From Serratia proteamaculans (GTDB taxonomy: Bacteria > Pseudomonadota > Gammaproteobacteria > Enterobacterales > Enterobacteriaceae): a stretch of 64,000 nt of DNA. Where the stretch lies: NCBI RefSeq assembly GCF_013337185.1, contig NZ_SWDE01000004.1, positions 248,001-312,000 of the forward strand, read 5' to 3'. The position numbers were made by a program, and so were the translations under genes. Positions within the stretch are counted from its first letter, which is position 1; each line of letters starts with the position of its first letter. Below the pieces are notes generated by a model. That model did no database searches, was not told the origin of the DNA, and worked only from the letters and a program-made list of their open reading frames with translations. Positions 19,413 through 28,539 of the stretch are shown piece after piece.

Positions 19413-21686
19413 ATGAGTGATCTGACTCATGACGGTGTAGAGCGTTTACCGCTGCACACATTCACTGAAAACGCCTATCTGAACTATTCCATGTACGTCA
19501 TCATGGATCGGGCGTTGCCGTACATTGGTGACGGTTTGAAGCCGGTACAACGCCGCATCATCTACGCCATGTCTGAGCTGGGGCTGAATAACAGCGCCAA
19601 ATTCAAAAAGTCTGCCCGTACCGTGGGTGACGTGCTGGGTAAATACCATCCGCACGGCGACAGTGCCTGCTATGAAGCCATGGTGTTGATGGCGCAGCCC
19701 TTCTCTTATCGCTATCCGCTGGTAGACGGCCAGGGGAACTGGGGGGCGCCGGATGATCCGAAATCCTTCGCTGCGATGCGTTATACCGAATCCCGCCTGT
19801 CCAAATACGCGGAAGTGTTGCTGGCCGAATTGGGCCAGGGCACCGTTGACTGGGTGCCAAACTTTGACGGCACCATGCAGGAGCCGAAGATGTTGCCGGC
19901 CCGCCTGCCCAACATCCTGCTGAACGGCACCACCGGTATTGCCGTGGGTATGGCGACCGATATTCCGCCACACAACGTGCGTGAAGTGGCCGCCGCTGCG
20001 GTGGCGTTAATCGACAAGCCTGGCGCTTCGCTGGAGGAGTTGCTCGAGTTCGTCCAGGGCCCGGATTACCCGACCGAAGCCGAGATCATTACCCCGCGTG
20101 AAGAAATCCGCAAAATTTATCAGAACGGTCGTGGCTCGGTACGCATGCGCGCCGTCTGGAATAAAGAAGACGGCAGCGCGGTGATCACCGCCTTGCCGCA
20201 CCAGGTTTCCGGCGCCAAGGTACTGGAGCAGATTGCCAGCCAGATGCGTGCCAAAAAGTTGCCGATGGTCGAGGATCTGCGTGATGAATCCGATCACGAG
20301 AACCCAACGCGGCTGGTGATTGTGCCACGCTCCAATCGTATCGATCTGGATCAGGTGATGAATCACCTGTTTGCCACGACCGATCTGGAACGCAGCTACC
20401 GCATCAACATGAACATGATTGGTCTGGACAACCGCCCGCAGGTGAAAGGGCTGGTGGAAATCCTCACCGAGTGGCTGGCATTCCGTCGCGATACGGTGCG
20501 TCGCCGCCTGAACTACCGTCTGGAAAAAGTACTGAAACGCCTGCACATCCTGGAAGGTTTGCTGGTGGCGTTCCTCAATATCGATGAAGTGATCCACATC
20601 ATCCGTAGCGAGGACGAACCGAAGCCGGTACTGATGCAGCGCTTTGGCATTTCCGATACCCAGGCCGAAGCGATCCTCGAACTGAAACTGCGCCATTTGG
20701 CGAAGCTGGAAGAGTTCAAGATCCGCGGTGAGCAGGATGAGTTGGCCAAAGAGCGCGATCAACTGCAGGCGCTGCTGGCCTCCGAGCGCAAGCTGAACAC
20801 CCTGATCAAAAAAGAGATCCAGGCCGATGCACTGGCCTACGGCGACGATCGCCGCTCGCCGATTACCGAGCGTGCAGAAGCCAAGGCGATGAGCGAGCAC
20901 GACTTTGTGCCGTCGGAGCCGGTGACTATCGTGCTGTCTGAAATGGGCTGGGTGCGCAGCGCCAAGGGCCACGATATCGATCCAAGTGGCCTGAGCTATA
21001 AGGCCGGTGACAGCTTCCGCAGTGCGGCACGCGGCAAGACCAACCAGCCGGTGGTGTTTATCGACTCCACCGGGCGCAGCTACGCGCTGGATCCGCTGAC
21101 GCTGCCTTCGGCGCGTGGGCAGGGCGAGCCGTTGACCGGCAAGCTGACGCCACCGCCGGGCGCGACCATTGAGCAGGTGCTGATGGCTGCGGACGATCAG
21201 AAGTTGCTGATGGCTTCCGACGCCGGTTATGGCTTCGTCTGTACCTTCAACGATCTGGTGGCGCGTAACCGTGCCGGTAAGGTTATGATTACTCTGCCGG
21301 ATAACGCCAAAGCGCTGGCGCCGATGGAAATCCACGGTGACGATGACATGCTGCTGTCGATCACTGCTGCCGGTCGCATGTTGTTCTTCCCGGTTGCCGA
21401 CCTGCCGCAATTGTCGAAGGGCAAGGGCAACAAGATTGTCTCTATCCCGTCGGCGCAGGCCGCATCCGGTGAAGACAAGCTGGCATGGCTGTTCGTGCTG
21501 CCGCCGCAAACCTCTGTGACCCTGCACGTGGGTAAACGCAAGCTGACGCTGCGTCCGGAAGATTTGCAGAAGTTCCGTGCGGAACGTGGCCGTAAAGGCA
21601 CCTCACTGCCACGTGGCCTGCAGCGAATCGATCGCGTAGAGGTTGATGCCCCGGCACGTGCGCCTACCGGTGACAGCGAAGAATAA
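19413..21686 (+). CDS. parC: DNA topoisomerase IV subunit A (ParC)
   Basis: A 757-residue DNA-cleaving subunit of topoisomerase IV. The active tyrosine lies in [12 protein letters not shown], at about residue 124. The quinolone-determining region reads [13 protein letters not shown] with Ser84 and Glu88, equivalent to E. coli Ser80 and Glu84, so the usual ParC resistance substitutions are absent. The C-terminal half forms the beta-pinwheel DNA-wrapping domain. It is five residues longer than the E. coli protein, mostly at the N-terminus. A strong terminator follows. Confidence 0.97.
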   Translation: MSDLTHDGVERLPLHTFTENAYLNYSMYVIMDRALPYIGDGLKPVQRRIIYAMSELGLNNSAKFKKSARTVGDVLGKYHPHGDSACYEAMVLMAQPFSYRYPLVDGQGNWGAPDDPKSFAAMRYTESRLSKYAEVLLAELGQGTVDWVPNFDGTMQEPKMLPARLPNILLNGTTGIAVGMATDIPPHNVREVAAAAVALIDKPGASLEELLEFVQGPDYPTEAEIITPREEIRKIYQNGRGSVRMRAVWNKEDGSAVITALPHQVSGAKVLEQIASQMRAKKLPMVEDLRDESDHENPTRLVIVPRSNRIDLDQVMNHLFATTDLERSYRINMNMIGLDNRPQVKGLVEILTEWLAFRRDTVRRRLNYRLEKVLKRLHILEGLLVAFLNIDEVIHIIRSEDEPKPVLMQRFGISDTQAEAILELKLRHLAKLEEFKIRGEQDELAKERDQLQALLASERKLNTLIKKEIQADALAYGDDRRSPITERAEAKAMSEHDFVPSEPVTIVLSEMGWVRSAKGHDIDPSGLSYKAGDSFRSAARGKTNQPVVFIDSTGRSYALDPLTLPSARGQGEPLTGKLTPPPGATIEQVLMAADDQKLLMASDAGYGFVCTFNDLVARNRAGKVMITLPDNAKALAPMEIHGDDDMLLSITAAGRMLFFPVADLPQLSKGKGNKIVSIPSAQAASGEDKLAWLFVLPPQTSVTLHVGKRKLTLRPEDLQKFRAERGRKGTSLPRGLQRIDRVEVDAPARAPTGDSEE

Positions 21687-21710
21687 GCCTGAGAAGGCTG
21701 GATAACCCCA

Positions 21711-21738
21711 CGGGCGCAGCATGCTGCGCCCGCTTTAT
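21711..21738 (+). terminator. Rho-independent terminator of parC
   Basis: CGGGCGCAGC and GCTGCGCCCG form a perfect 22-base palindrome followed by CTTTATTT. Confidence 0.85.
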
Positions 21739-21926
21739 TTCCCACCACCGGCAATTATTTTCAAATAGTTAACATTTCCCGGCATAAAATTATTGTGCGT
21801 TTCGTCGGCTGGCGGGAAAATAGCAAAAAAAGGCAGGGCAGGTTTTCGAACCCTGCAATCAAAGAATGAGTAAAGGGATCTGCGCAGCGTTTCAGGCTGC
21901 GTCGGCAGTGTGCTAATGAGGTTGTT

Positions 21927-22664
21927 ATGTTATTAATTTTACGTGCCGTGCTCGCCACCCTGTATTGTCTTCTGGTGTGCATTTTCGGTTCTATTTACTG
22001 TTTGGTATTCCGTCCCCGAGATCCCCGCCATGTGGCGACGTTCGGTCATTTGTTTGGCCGCCTGTCCGGGTTATTTGGTCTTAAAGTGGAAGTCCGGGTG
22101 CCGGCCGATGCGGCCAAAAACGGCAACTGCATTTATATTGCCAACCACCAGAATAACTACGATATGGTGACGGCCGCCAAAGCGGTACAGCCGCGCACTG
22201 TGACCGTGGGTAAAAAAAGCCTGCTGTGGGTCCCGTTCTTCGGCCCGCTGTATTGGGTGACCGGTAACTTGCTGATTGACCGGGATAATCGCGCCAAGGC
22301 GCACGGCACCATTGCCCAGGTGGCGGAACAGTTTAAAAAACGTGATATTTCGGTCTGGATGTTTCCTGAAGGCACCCGCAGCCGCGGCCGTGGGTTGATG
22401 CCGTTTAAAACCGGCGCATTTCACGCGGCAATCGCTGCCGGGGTGCCGATTGTGCCGATCTGCGTTTCCACCACCAGCGGTAAAATTAATCTTAACCGTT
22501 GGGATAACGGTCATGCGATCGTAGAAGTGATGGAACCGATCGATATCAGTAATTACGGTAGAGAAAATGTGCGTGAGCTGGCAGCCCATTGCCATGAGCT
22601 GATGTTGGCGAAAATTGCCGAGCTGGACGCGGAAGTCGCCCAGCGCAATGCAGCCGGAAAATAA
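21927..22664 (+). CDS. plsC: 1-acyl-sn-glycerol-3-phosphate acyltransferase PlsC
   Basis: A 245-residue inner membrane enzyme making phosphatidic acid from lysophosphatidic acid, an essential phospholipid step. An N-terminal membrane segment (residues 2-28) is followed by the catalytic HX4D motif NHQNNYD (His74, Asp79) and the substrate-binding FPEGTRSRG. The length equals that of E. coli PlsC. It lies between parC and ftsP as in E. coli. Confidence 0.96.
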   Translation: MLLILRAVLATLYCLLVCIFGSIYCLVFRPRDPRHVATFGHLFGRLSGLFGLKVEVRVPADAAKNGNCIYIANHQNNYDMVTAAKAVQPRTVTVGKKSLLWVPFFGPLYWVTGNLLIDRDNRAKAHGTIAQVAEQFKKRDISVWMFPEGTRSRGRGLMPFKTGAFHAAIAAGVPIVPICVSTTSGKINLNRWDNGHAIVEVMEPIDISNYGRENVRELAAHCHELMLAKIAELDAEVAQRNAAGK

Positions 22665-22696
22665 TATTCCTACCGGCTTCAAAGAATGAACTTTTA

Positions 22697-22760
22697 AACG
22701 GCGTAAAATGCCGTTAACGCCCGGGCTCCTGCTAATCTGATTAACAGGAGCCCGGTCTTT
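22697..22760 (+). terminator. Double hairpin terminator after plsC
   Basis: A first stem AACGGC/GCCGTT (22697-22716) is followed by an 11-base perfect stem CCGGGCTCCTG/CAGGAGCCCGG (22721-22755) and TCTTT. Confidence 0.75.
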
Positions 22761-22796
22761 GCACACGGTTTAGTCATTGCTTTTCATGGAGAAAAT

Positions 22797-24212
22797 ATGT
22801 CACTCAGTCGACGTCAGTTTATTCAGGCATCGGGCCTGGCGCTGTGCGCAGGAGCCGTGCCGCTGAGGGCTGAGGCGAGCGGAATGCAGACCCCATTACC
22901 TATTCCCCCATTGCTGGAATCTCGCCGCGGCCAGCCACTGTTTTTAACCTTGCAGCGCGCCCATTGGGCATTTATGGATAACCGCAAGGCGTCGGTGTGG
23001 GGCATTAACGGCATGTACCTTGGGCCGACGGTGCGGGTTTATAACGGCGATGACGTCAAGCTGATCTACAGCAACCGCCTGCCGGAGCCGGTGGCGATGA
23101 CCATCAGTGGTCTGCAGGTGCCGGGTACCCTGACGGGTGGCGCCCCGCGCATGATGTCGCCTAACGTTGACTGGTCGCCGGTGTTGCCTATCCGCCAGAG
23201 TGCCGCTACCTGCTGGTATCACGCCAGCACGCCCAACCGTATGGCCCCGCATGTTTACAATGGCCTGACCGGGTTGTGGCTGGTCGAGGATGAAGTCAGC
23301 AAGGCATTGCCGTTGCCCAACCACTATGGCGTCGATGATTTCCCGTTGATCATTCAGGACAAGCGACTGGATAACTTTGGCACACCGGAATATAACCCTC
23401 CGTCTCAGGGCGGCTTTGTCGGCGATACGCTGTTGGTTAACGGCGTGCAAAACCCTTATATCGAAGTGTCACGCGGTTGGGTGCGCCTGCGTCTGCTCAA
23501 TGCCTCCAACTCACGCCGCTACATGCTGCAACTGAGTGACGGCCGGCCGCTAAACGTAATCGCCAGCGATCAGGGTTTTCTGCCGGCACCGGTAGCGGTG
23601 CAACAGCTTTCGCTGGCACCGGGTGAGCGCCGTGAAGTGCTGATTGATATGTCGAAAGGCGATGAAGTGACGATCAGCGCCGGTGAAGCTGCGGGCATTA
23701 TGGATCGCCTGCGTGGCCTGATTGAGCCTTCGAGCATTCTGGTTTCTACCCAGGTTCTGACGCTGAAACCGACCGGATTGTTGCCGCTGGTGACCGATAA
23801 CCTGCCAATGCGTTTGCTGGCGGATGAACTGCTGGACGGCAGCGTCAGCCGCACCCGTGAATTCCGTCTGGGCGATAGCCAGGCCGGGATCAACGGGGCT
23901 ATCTGGGACATGAACCGTATCGATGTGCAAACCCAGCAGGGCAGTTGGGAGCGCTGGAATATCCATGCGGATACGCCACAGGCATTCCATATTCAGGGCG
24001 TACGCTTCCTGGTGAAACGGGTCAACGGCGCGCAGCCGATGGCGGAAGATCGCGGCTGGAAGGACACGGTATGGGTCGACGGCGACGTCGAACTGCTGGT
24101 TTACTTCAACCAGTCCACTTCAGAACATTTCCCGTTCCTGTTCTACAGCCAGACGCTGGAGATGGCGGATCGCGGCAGCGCCGGCCAGTTTATGGTGCAG
24201 CCGGCGCTTTAA
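22797..24212 (+). CDS. ftsP: FtsP (SufI), Tat-exported cell division protein
   Basis: A 471-residue periplasmic protein that stabilises the divisome under stress. It has a twin-arginine signal, LSRRQFIQASG, with a hydrophobic stretch ending near AEA at residues 25-27. The body has the three-domain multicopper oxidase fold, but the histidine-cluster copper ligands are largely replaced, as in E. coli FtsP, so it is not an oxidase. A TGGAGAA ribosome site precedes the ATG. Confidence 0.94.
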   Translation: MSLSRRQFIQASGLALCAGAVPLRAEASGMQTPLPIPPLLESRRGQPLFLTLQRAHWAFMDNRKASVWGINGMYLGPTVRVYNGDDVKLIYSNRLPEPVAMTISGLQVPGTLTGGAPRMMSPNVDWSPVLPIRQSAATCWYHASTPNRMAPHVYNGLTGLWLVEDEVSKALPLPNHYGVDDFPLIIQDKRLDNFGTPEYNPPSQGGFVGDTLLVNGVQNPYIEVSRGWVRLRLLNASNSRRYMLQLSDGRPLNVIASDQGFLPAPVAVQQLSLAPGERREVLIDMSKGDEVTISAGEAAGIMDRLRGLIEPSSILVSTQVLTLKPTGLLPLVTDNLPMRLLADELLDGSVSRTREFRLGDSQAGINGAIWDMNRIDVQTQQGSWERWNIHADTPQAFHIQGVRFLVKRVNGAQPMAEDRGWKDTVWVDGDVELLVYFNQSTSEHFPFLFYSQTLEMADRGSAGQFMVQPAL

Positions 24213-24435
24213 ACCAGCAGGGCATTCTTACCCCATCATCCCCTGTGGTCGCAAGCCGATCACGGGGGAACATTAGGCTGTATCGTGTAATGAGAGATGG
24301 GGCGATTTTTCTTATTAAAAGAGTAAAATAAAACCTGCAATTATATATAACAGTAAATTTCCTTTTTAATAATTATCTTAATTAAAAAAGCACGCTGTCA
24401 AATTGTCTTCTTTAGCGTCTTAAAAGGACCTGTAT

Positions 24436-24486
24436 ATGACATTCTGTCGATGTCATATTTTTATCGCATCATCCGGTGCGATAAAA
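24436..24486 (+). promoter_or_regulatory. Two tandem hairpins in the leader of the GDSL lipase gene
   Basis: Hairpin 1 is ATGACAT/ATGTCAT (24436-24456), followed by ATTTTTAT like an intrinsic terminator. Hairpin 2 is a perfect 10-base stem TTTTATCGCA/TGCGATAAAA (24459-24486) that ends right at the ribosome site GAGAG. The pair could end the ftsP transcript, attenuate or gate translation of the lipase. The wider gap 24213-24499 shows nothing else. Confidence 0.5.
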
Positions 24487-24499
24487 AGAGAGTTCTTTT

Positions 24500-25795
24500 A
24501 TGAAAAAATCACTTTATGCATTACTGTTTATTTCTTCTGCCGTTTTTGCTAATGATAATTTAGCTCCACTTCCGCAGGGTGGCGTTAATAATACTCTTTC
24601 ATCCAAAGGACCTGAAGTTATTGATAAAGGTTCTCCTTTCTTGTTAGGTAAAGGTAATAATACCTACACGTATTTACGATGTTATTACCGGATCAATCCG
24701 AACAGTATCTCTCCACGGGCAGACTATCTCTGGGCAAAAAATATAAATGCAACAAGCTATTATCGATTGCAAGGCAGTTGGTGGTCATCGTTTGCAATGT
24801 CCTGGAAGAACATGTTTTACAGTGATACACCATTAACTGAGATGAATCAGGTATGTGAAAACACTTTGAGTCGGGCCGGTATTCATCAACCTCTGGCGAT
24901 GATCGCTGCGGCTAACAATAAGCTGTCATTCAACTACACTGTTTGGAACAATGATCCGTCGCTACAAGGGGCAGGTATCAATAAGATCATTGCCTTTGGG
25001 GATAGCCTAAGTGATACGAATAATGTATTTAATGCGTCATTATGGCGCTTCCCTAATCCTAAAAGCTGGTTTTTAGGGCGGTTCAGCAACGGTCCAACCT
25101 GGGTTGAATACCTGGCGAAACAGAACCATTTGCCGGTATATAACTGGGCAGTAGGGGGCGCGGCATCCAATCAGCAAAAACTGGTCATTCCTGGATTGCT
25201 CGATCAAGTCGACTCGTGGCTGATTTATATGAAACAGGCGAAAAACTATCGGCCGGAAAACTCGTTGTTTACCGTTTGGATCGGTGCTAATGATTTGGTT
25301 ACCTATAATCAAGGAGTCGATGGTCTGATTGCGAATCAAGCCAAGGCGCTTAATCGATTGGTTAGCGCCGGGGCGAAAAAAGTGTTAGTGCTCAATTTGC
25401 CGAATATTACGCGGGCGCCGGAGTTCGCTTTTCGTCAGGATGGGGAAAAGATCAAGCGTCAGATCGATGATTACAATACCCGCATTAAGCAGGTAGTGGA
25501 TGATATCAACCGGAGCCATCCTGATTCACCGGTGATCATTTTTGACTTGGCTGCGTTGTTTACTGACATGCTTGATAATCCCACTCGCTATCAGGTCAGT
25601 GAAACTAAAATGGCCTGTCTCGATATCCAGGCACCGTCATCGTTGAATTATATCCATGCGCTTCCAGTACGTGCGGCCTGTACCAACGCAGATACTTATG
25701 TATTTTGGGATCTGTTACATCCAACAAGCAATACTCACCGTCTGTTGGCAGAGCACGTAAGCCAGTACTTGAAACAACAGCAGGTATTACCGTAA
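24500..25795 (+). CDS. Secreted GDSL/SGNH lipase or glycerophospholipid acyltransferase
   Basis: A 431-residue exported enzyme of the SGNH superfamily, resembling Vibrio thermolabile haemolysin, Aeromonas GCAT and Salmonella SseJ. A signal peptide occupies residues 1-17 (cut after VFA). An N-terminal domain of about 145 residues, with YTYLRCYYR, is followed by the catalytic domain: Ser169 in FGDSLSDT, the glycine block NWAVGGA, Asn264 in GANDL, and Asp404 and His407 in WDLLHPT. It likely cleaves or transfers fatty acid from host phospholipids. DNA here is visibly A+T-rich (one 60-base row at 24601 has 20 G+C), unlike the flanking core genes, which suggests transfer. The name of the exact substrate is not readable from sequence. 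Confidence 0.85.
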   Translation: MKKSLYALLFISSAVFANDNLAPLPQGGVNNTLSSKGPEVIDKGSPFLLGKGNNTYTYLRCYYRINPNSISPRADYLWAKNINATSYYRLQGSWWSSFAMSWKNMFYSDTPLTEMNQVCENTLSRAGIHQPLAMIAAANNKLSFNYTVWNNDPSLQGAGINKIIAFGDSLSDTNNVFNASLWRFPNPKSWFLGRFSNGPTWVEYLAKQNHLPVYNWAVGGAASNQQKLVIPGLLDQVDSWLIYMKQAKNYRPENSLFTVWIGANDLVTYNQGVDGLIANQAKALNRLVSAGAKKVLVLNLPNITRAPEFAFRQDGEKIKRQIDDYNTRIKQVVDDINRSHPDSPVIIFDLAALFTDMLDNPTRYQVSETKMACLDIQAPSSLNYIHALPVRAACTNADTYVFWDLLHPTSNTHRLLAEHVSQYLKQQQVLP

Positions 25796-26141
25796 TTCCT
25801 GCCTCAGCCGGTCAATATGAAAAATATCTGATATAAAAGGATTGAAGGTTTAATCTTAATCAACCACCAAAGCCTGGGTCTCTGTTCTATGGGATCCGGG
25901 TTTTTTAATTTCAGACGGACTTGAAAATAGGTAGAAAGCCAATAGTGAAGCCATTTACTAAGCAAACTAGATGGAGTGTTAGTGGCTAATCGTTTGCTAA
26001 TTTACCTGCGAGGAGCAGGGATACTGTTTTGTGTTTAATGGCTCTACGCTTAGCATTGTTGAAAAACTGGTGTTGTGCGCAGGGAAAATTCCTGAATATA
26101 ATTTAAAAAACCAAGCTGAGCTGACTCAGAAATAGATCAAT
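25796..26141. other. Gap holding a terminator and a possible gene remnant
   Basis: 346 bases between convergent genes. After the terminator at 25873-25907 there is a short open stretch without a start codon ending at the TAG near 26133 (includes GKIPEYNLKNQAELTQK); it might be the tail of a lost gene, but I recognise no family. Confidence 0.3.
25873..25907 (+). terminator. Rho-independent terminator of the GDSL lipase gene
   Basis: CCTGGGTCTC pairs with GGGATCCGGG, including three G-U pairs, and is followed by six T. Confidence 0.75.
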
Positions 26142-27026
26142 TTATAAATTTGCGTATGCCGGTGCGCAGACTGCTTTCCACTGTTGTGTCCCTTGATGGG
26201 TCAGATGGGCCATCACCTGTTGACTGTCATTTAATTGCGCCACATTGCTGTAGATATGGTGCGTCAACCGTGCATTAGACAACAACAGGGTACTGCATTC
26301 ACTTTCATCAACATTCAGGATGGGTAGCATCGATTCGAGAGCCAGTGCTATGGCTTTGCCCTGACGGATCAGGTTGAGGCGCAGATGGCGGTTATCGATA
26401 TTCATCATCTCCCGTGAAAATCCCCGTTGTTGCAGTTGTTCATGGCAGTGTTTAAATATTGAGGTTTCGGAGAAATGCATACTTTGTACCCAGGGCAATG
26501 ATCGGTACTGTTCTGGTTTTTTCCCCGTAGGGTGGAGCAGCAGCAGTCGTTCCTCGGTACACAGATGTTGCGAAAAGGGTGGGGTAGACAAGGGTTCAAT
26601 GCTGAATAACAAATTAAGTCGGTTGAGTTCATTACGGTTGACTCCATCCGTTGGCGTCAGCCGCACCAGGTTGATAGTCAATGCCGGGTTTTTCATTAAT
26701 AGGTAATCAATCACCGTATTTACGTGAGGGGGCACTGGCCCGTAAACGCCGACCTGAAGGTGCCTTTTTTCTTTATGATTATCTTTGATTCTATTGAGCT
26801 CTTCATAGTGGGCAATAATATCACTATATAGATGCTGACCTTCCTTGGTTAGGGATAACCCTTGGTTGGTTCGTTCGAAAAGTGTTATTTTTAAATTTTC
26901 CTCAAGTTCTTTAATTCTTTTGCTTAATGGCGATGGCGTGATGCAGAGGCGGTCTGCTGCCTTGGTGATTGATCCTTCCTGTGCAACGGCGATGAAATAA
27001 TTAACGCGTTTTGACATAAATTCCAT
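26142..27026 (-). CDS. LysR-family regulator beside the toxin genes
   Basis: A 294-residue LysR-type regulator. The helix-turn-helix lies near residues 18-40 (SITKAADRLCITPSPLSKRI). The effector domain is divergent from well-known groups and I cannot name a close relative. AAGGA stands 6 bases before the chosen ATG. It lies between the GDSL lipase gene and the tripartite toxin operon, in the same A+T-rich block, so control of one or both is a reasonable guess, not shown. Confidence 0.8.
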   Translation of the reverse strand: MEFMSKRVNYFIAVAQEGSITKAADRLCITPSPLSKRIKELEENLKITLFERTNQGLSLTKEGQHLYSDIIAHYEELNRIKDNHKEKRHLQVGVYGPVPPHVNTVIDYLLMKNPALTINLVRLTPTDGVNRNELNRLNLLFSIEPLSTPPFSQHLCTEERLLLLHPTGKKPEQYRSLPWVQSMHFSETSIFKHCHEQLQQRGFSREMMNIDNRHLRLNLIRQGKAIALALESMLPILNVDESECSTLLLSNARLTHHIYSNVAQLNDSQQVMAHLTHQGTQQWKAVCAPAYANL

Positions 27027-27680
27027 AACTATTCCTTTTTATAATCTGCATGCTGTCATTGGATTTCATTTTAGAGTGAGACGTTGATCCTCAGATACCT
27101 TATCTGGTCCTGAATTTACATTGGATTACATAGTATTACGTTGTGGTTCAATGCTTGCTATATGGATGAAGATCAGTGCCCCTGATGATCTCCTTTTTTT
27201 GATTGAGTTACATTACCTCGATAGGATGATATTTTCATGATAAATATGAAGCGGAATGGGGTGTTTTTTTGATCTATGGCGACAGGATATGTGCTTTGGT
27301 TATTCGAAGGTCAAAACGTTCGTTTAAGCGATAGAAGCCTGGAGTGGCCATTTTGATCGTGCGTATTTCCCAGATAATGGCCCAGAAGACTCTGAGAACG
27401 TTGCTGAGCGAGATCGCGTAAACGAAAGAGCAGGCTCTTTTTTTCATGGTATTCCTTACCGATACGGCATGTGTAAAATGTAAAGCGTGTTAAGGCATTT
27501 TGGAATGTCAGTTCCTGAGTGTATAGGACTGAATGGAGCAATCTTCGTGGTTAAAAAGGACATAGGTACGCCAGTCGCGTCTTTGGTCGATCAACTTATC
27601 ACTCCCCAACAACCGGAAAATATCACCTTTAGTCGGGGAGGATGATTCTTGGTCTAAAAATGATGCTGACTCATAGCCGT
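27027..27680. other. Long A+T-rich gap between the LysR gene and the toxin operon
   Basis: 654 bases. It holds the small frame described at 27274-27447 and an overlapping 76-codon minus-strand frame (27311-27541) with no recognised similarity and no convincing ribosome site. The part next to the LysR gene is strongly A+T-rich and should contain its promoter. I found no clear terminator for the toxin operon. Confidence 0.4.
27274..27447 (-). CDS. Possible small membrane protein (57 residues)
   Basis: A short frame with a good ribosome site (AAGGA, 5 bases before ATG). It begins MKKRACSFVYAISLSNVL and continues with a hydrophobic and aromatic run (RVFWAIIWEI) before a basic tail ending HILSP. 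This looks like a small membrane peptide with one segment at about residues 5-28. I recognise no family. It lies downstream of the toxin operon on the same strand; a longer frame overlaps it in another phase, and either may be chance. Confidence 0.35.
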   Translation of the reverse strand: MKKRACSFVYAISLSNVLRVFWAIIWEIRTIKMATPGFYRLNERFDLRITKAHILSP

Positions 27681-28484
27681 TTAAGACACGTCTACCAGCA
27701 ACGCTTTCACACTCATTTTTGCTGCGGTAAAGAACAGTTTCGTTAATTTTTCCGCTTCGCCCCCTGAGATATTTTTCTCCGCGTTCTGAATATCATTGCT
27801 GACAAATTCGATAGCATTGCCGATCTTTAGCATATGGTTACTCAGTTCAAGCAGGTCTTGCGAGAAGGCAACAGTTTGCGTAGCGAAGCTCTGTTGCTGA
27901 CGAATATCAGATTGCTGTGATGCAATCTGCCGTTCAAGGCTGCTCACTTTGTTTTGTGCATCACTCAGCATCACTGCCATGGCGATAAGCCCGGGGATGC
28001 CTAAAATGCCCAGCGCAATAAAGTAGTACTTTTTCTTGTTCAACTCATCGAGCTTTTGTTGGCTGCCTTGCAAGTTGGATTGCAGTCCGGCAATGGCCGC
28101 CTGCAAATCGATAATAATGCGTTGCAGGGTCATATTATTATCGATAACGATATTATCGGTACTTTTCGTGTGTTCTTTAACTTTGTCCACCTGACGCATT
28201 ACCCTGGCAATTTCCTCCTCGCTTTGGCGAATGAACAGGGTCAGTTCGGAGGGAGATAAGCTCTCCAGCACCGTCAGTTTTTCATCAAGCTGTGCTTCGA
28301 GTTTCAGACCCCAGGTCGTCACATCGAGCTGCATTTGCTTGATATCCGGCAACAATGTGCTAATGGCATTTTGGATATTATGTTGAATTGGGATCGCATT
28401 GGCGGGCAAACCACCGAACTTTTGAATAGCCTCGCCGGTTCGCGATAAATTATTGATGACTTGCGTGAGCATTCCATCACTCAT
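27681..28484 (-). CDS. Tripartite alpha-pore-forming toxin, C-type component
   Basis: A 267-residue mostly helical protein with no signal peptide. One hydrophobic hairpin head is clear at residues 153-174 (YYFIALGILGIPGLIAMAVM), flanked by long coiled-coil-like helices. A single hydrophobic head on a helical bundle fits the smallest component of the AhlABC (Aeromonas) and SmhABC (Serratia) toxins, which anchors first in the target membrane. GGAGA precedes the ATG. It is the last of three toxin genes, 55 bases after the second. Assignment to component C rests on size and the single head. Confidence 0.75.
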   Translation of the reverse strand: MSDGMLTQVINNLSRTGEAIQKFGGLPANAIPIQHNIQNAISTLLPDIKQMQLDVTTWGLKLEAQLDEKLTVLESLSPSELTLFIRQSEEEIARVMRQVDKVKEHTKSTDNIVIDNNMTLQRIIIDLQAAIAGLQSNLQGSQQKLDELNKKKYYFIALGILGIPGLIAMAVMLSDAQNKVSSLERQIASQQSDIRQQQSFATQTVAFSQDLLELSNHMLKIGNAIEFVSNDIQNAEKNISGGEAEKLTKLFFTAAKMSVKALLVDVS

Positions 28485-28539
28485 AGGATTTTCTCCAAAA
28501 TAGGGGCCAGGATCGCCTGACCCTTTGGGTTATAGTGGG

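Noticed and set aside
20007-21527. Antisense frame of 506 codons opposite parC
   Set aside because: Shadow of parC; His- and Gln-rich translation without family features.
27311-27541. 76-codon minus-strand frame
   Set aside because: Overlaps the shorter frame with a better ribosome site; no recognisable features.
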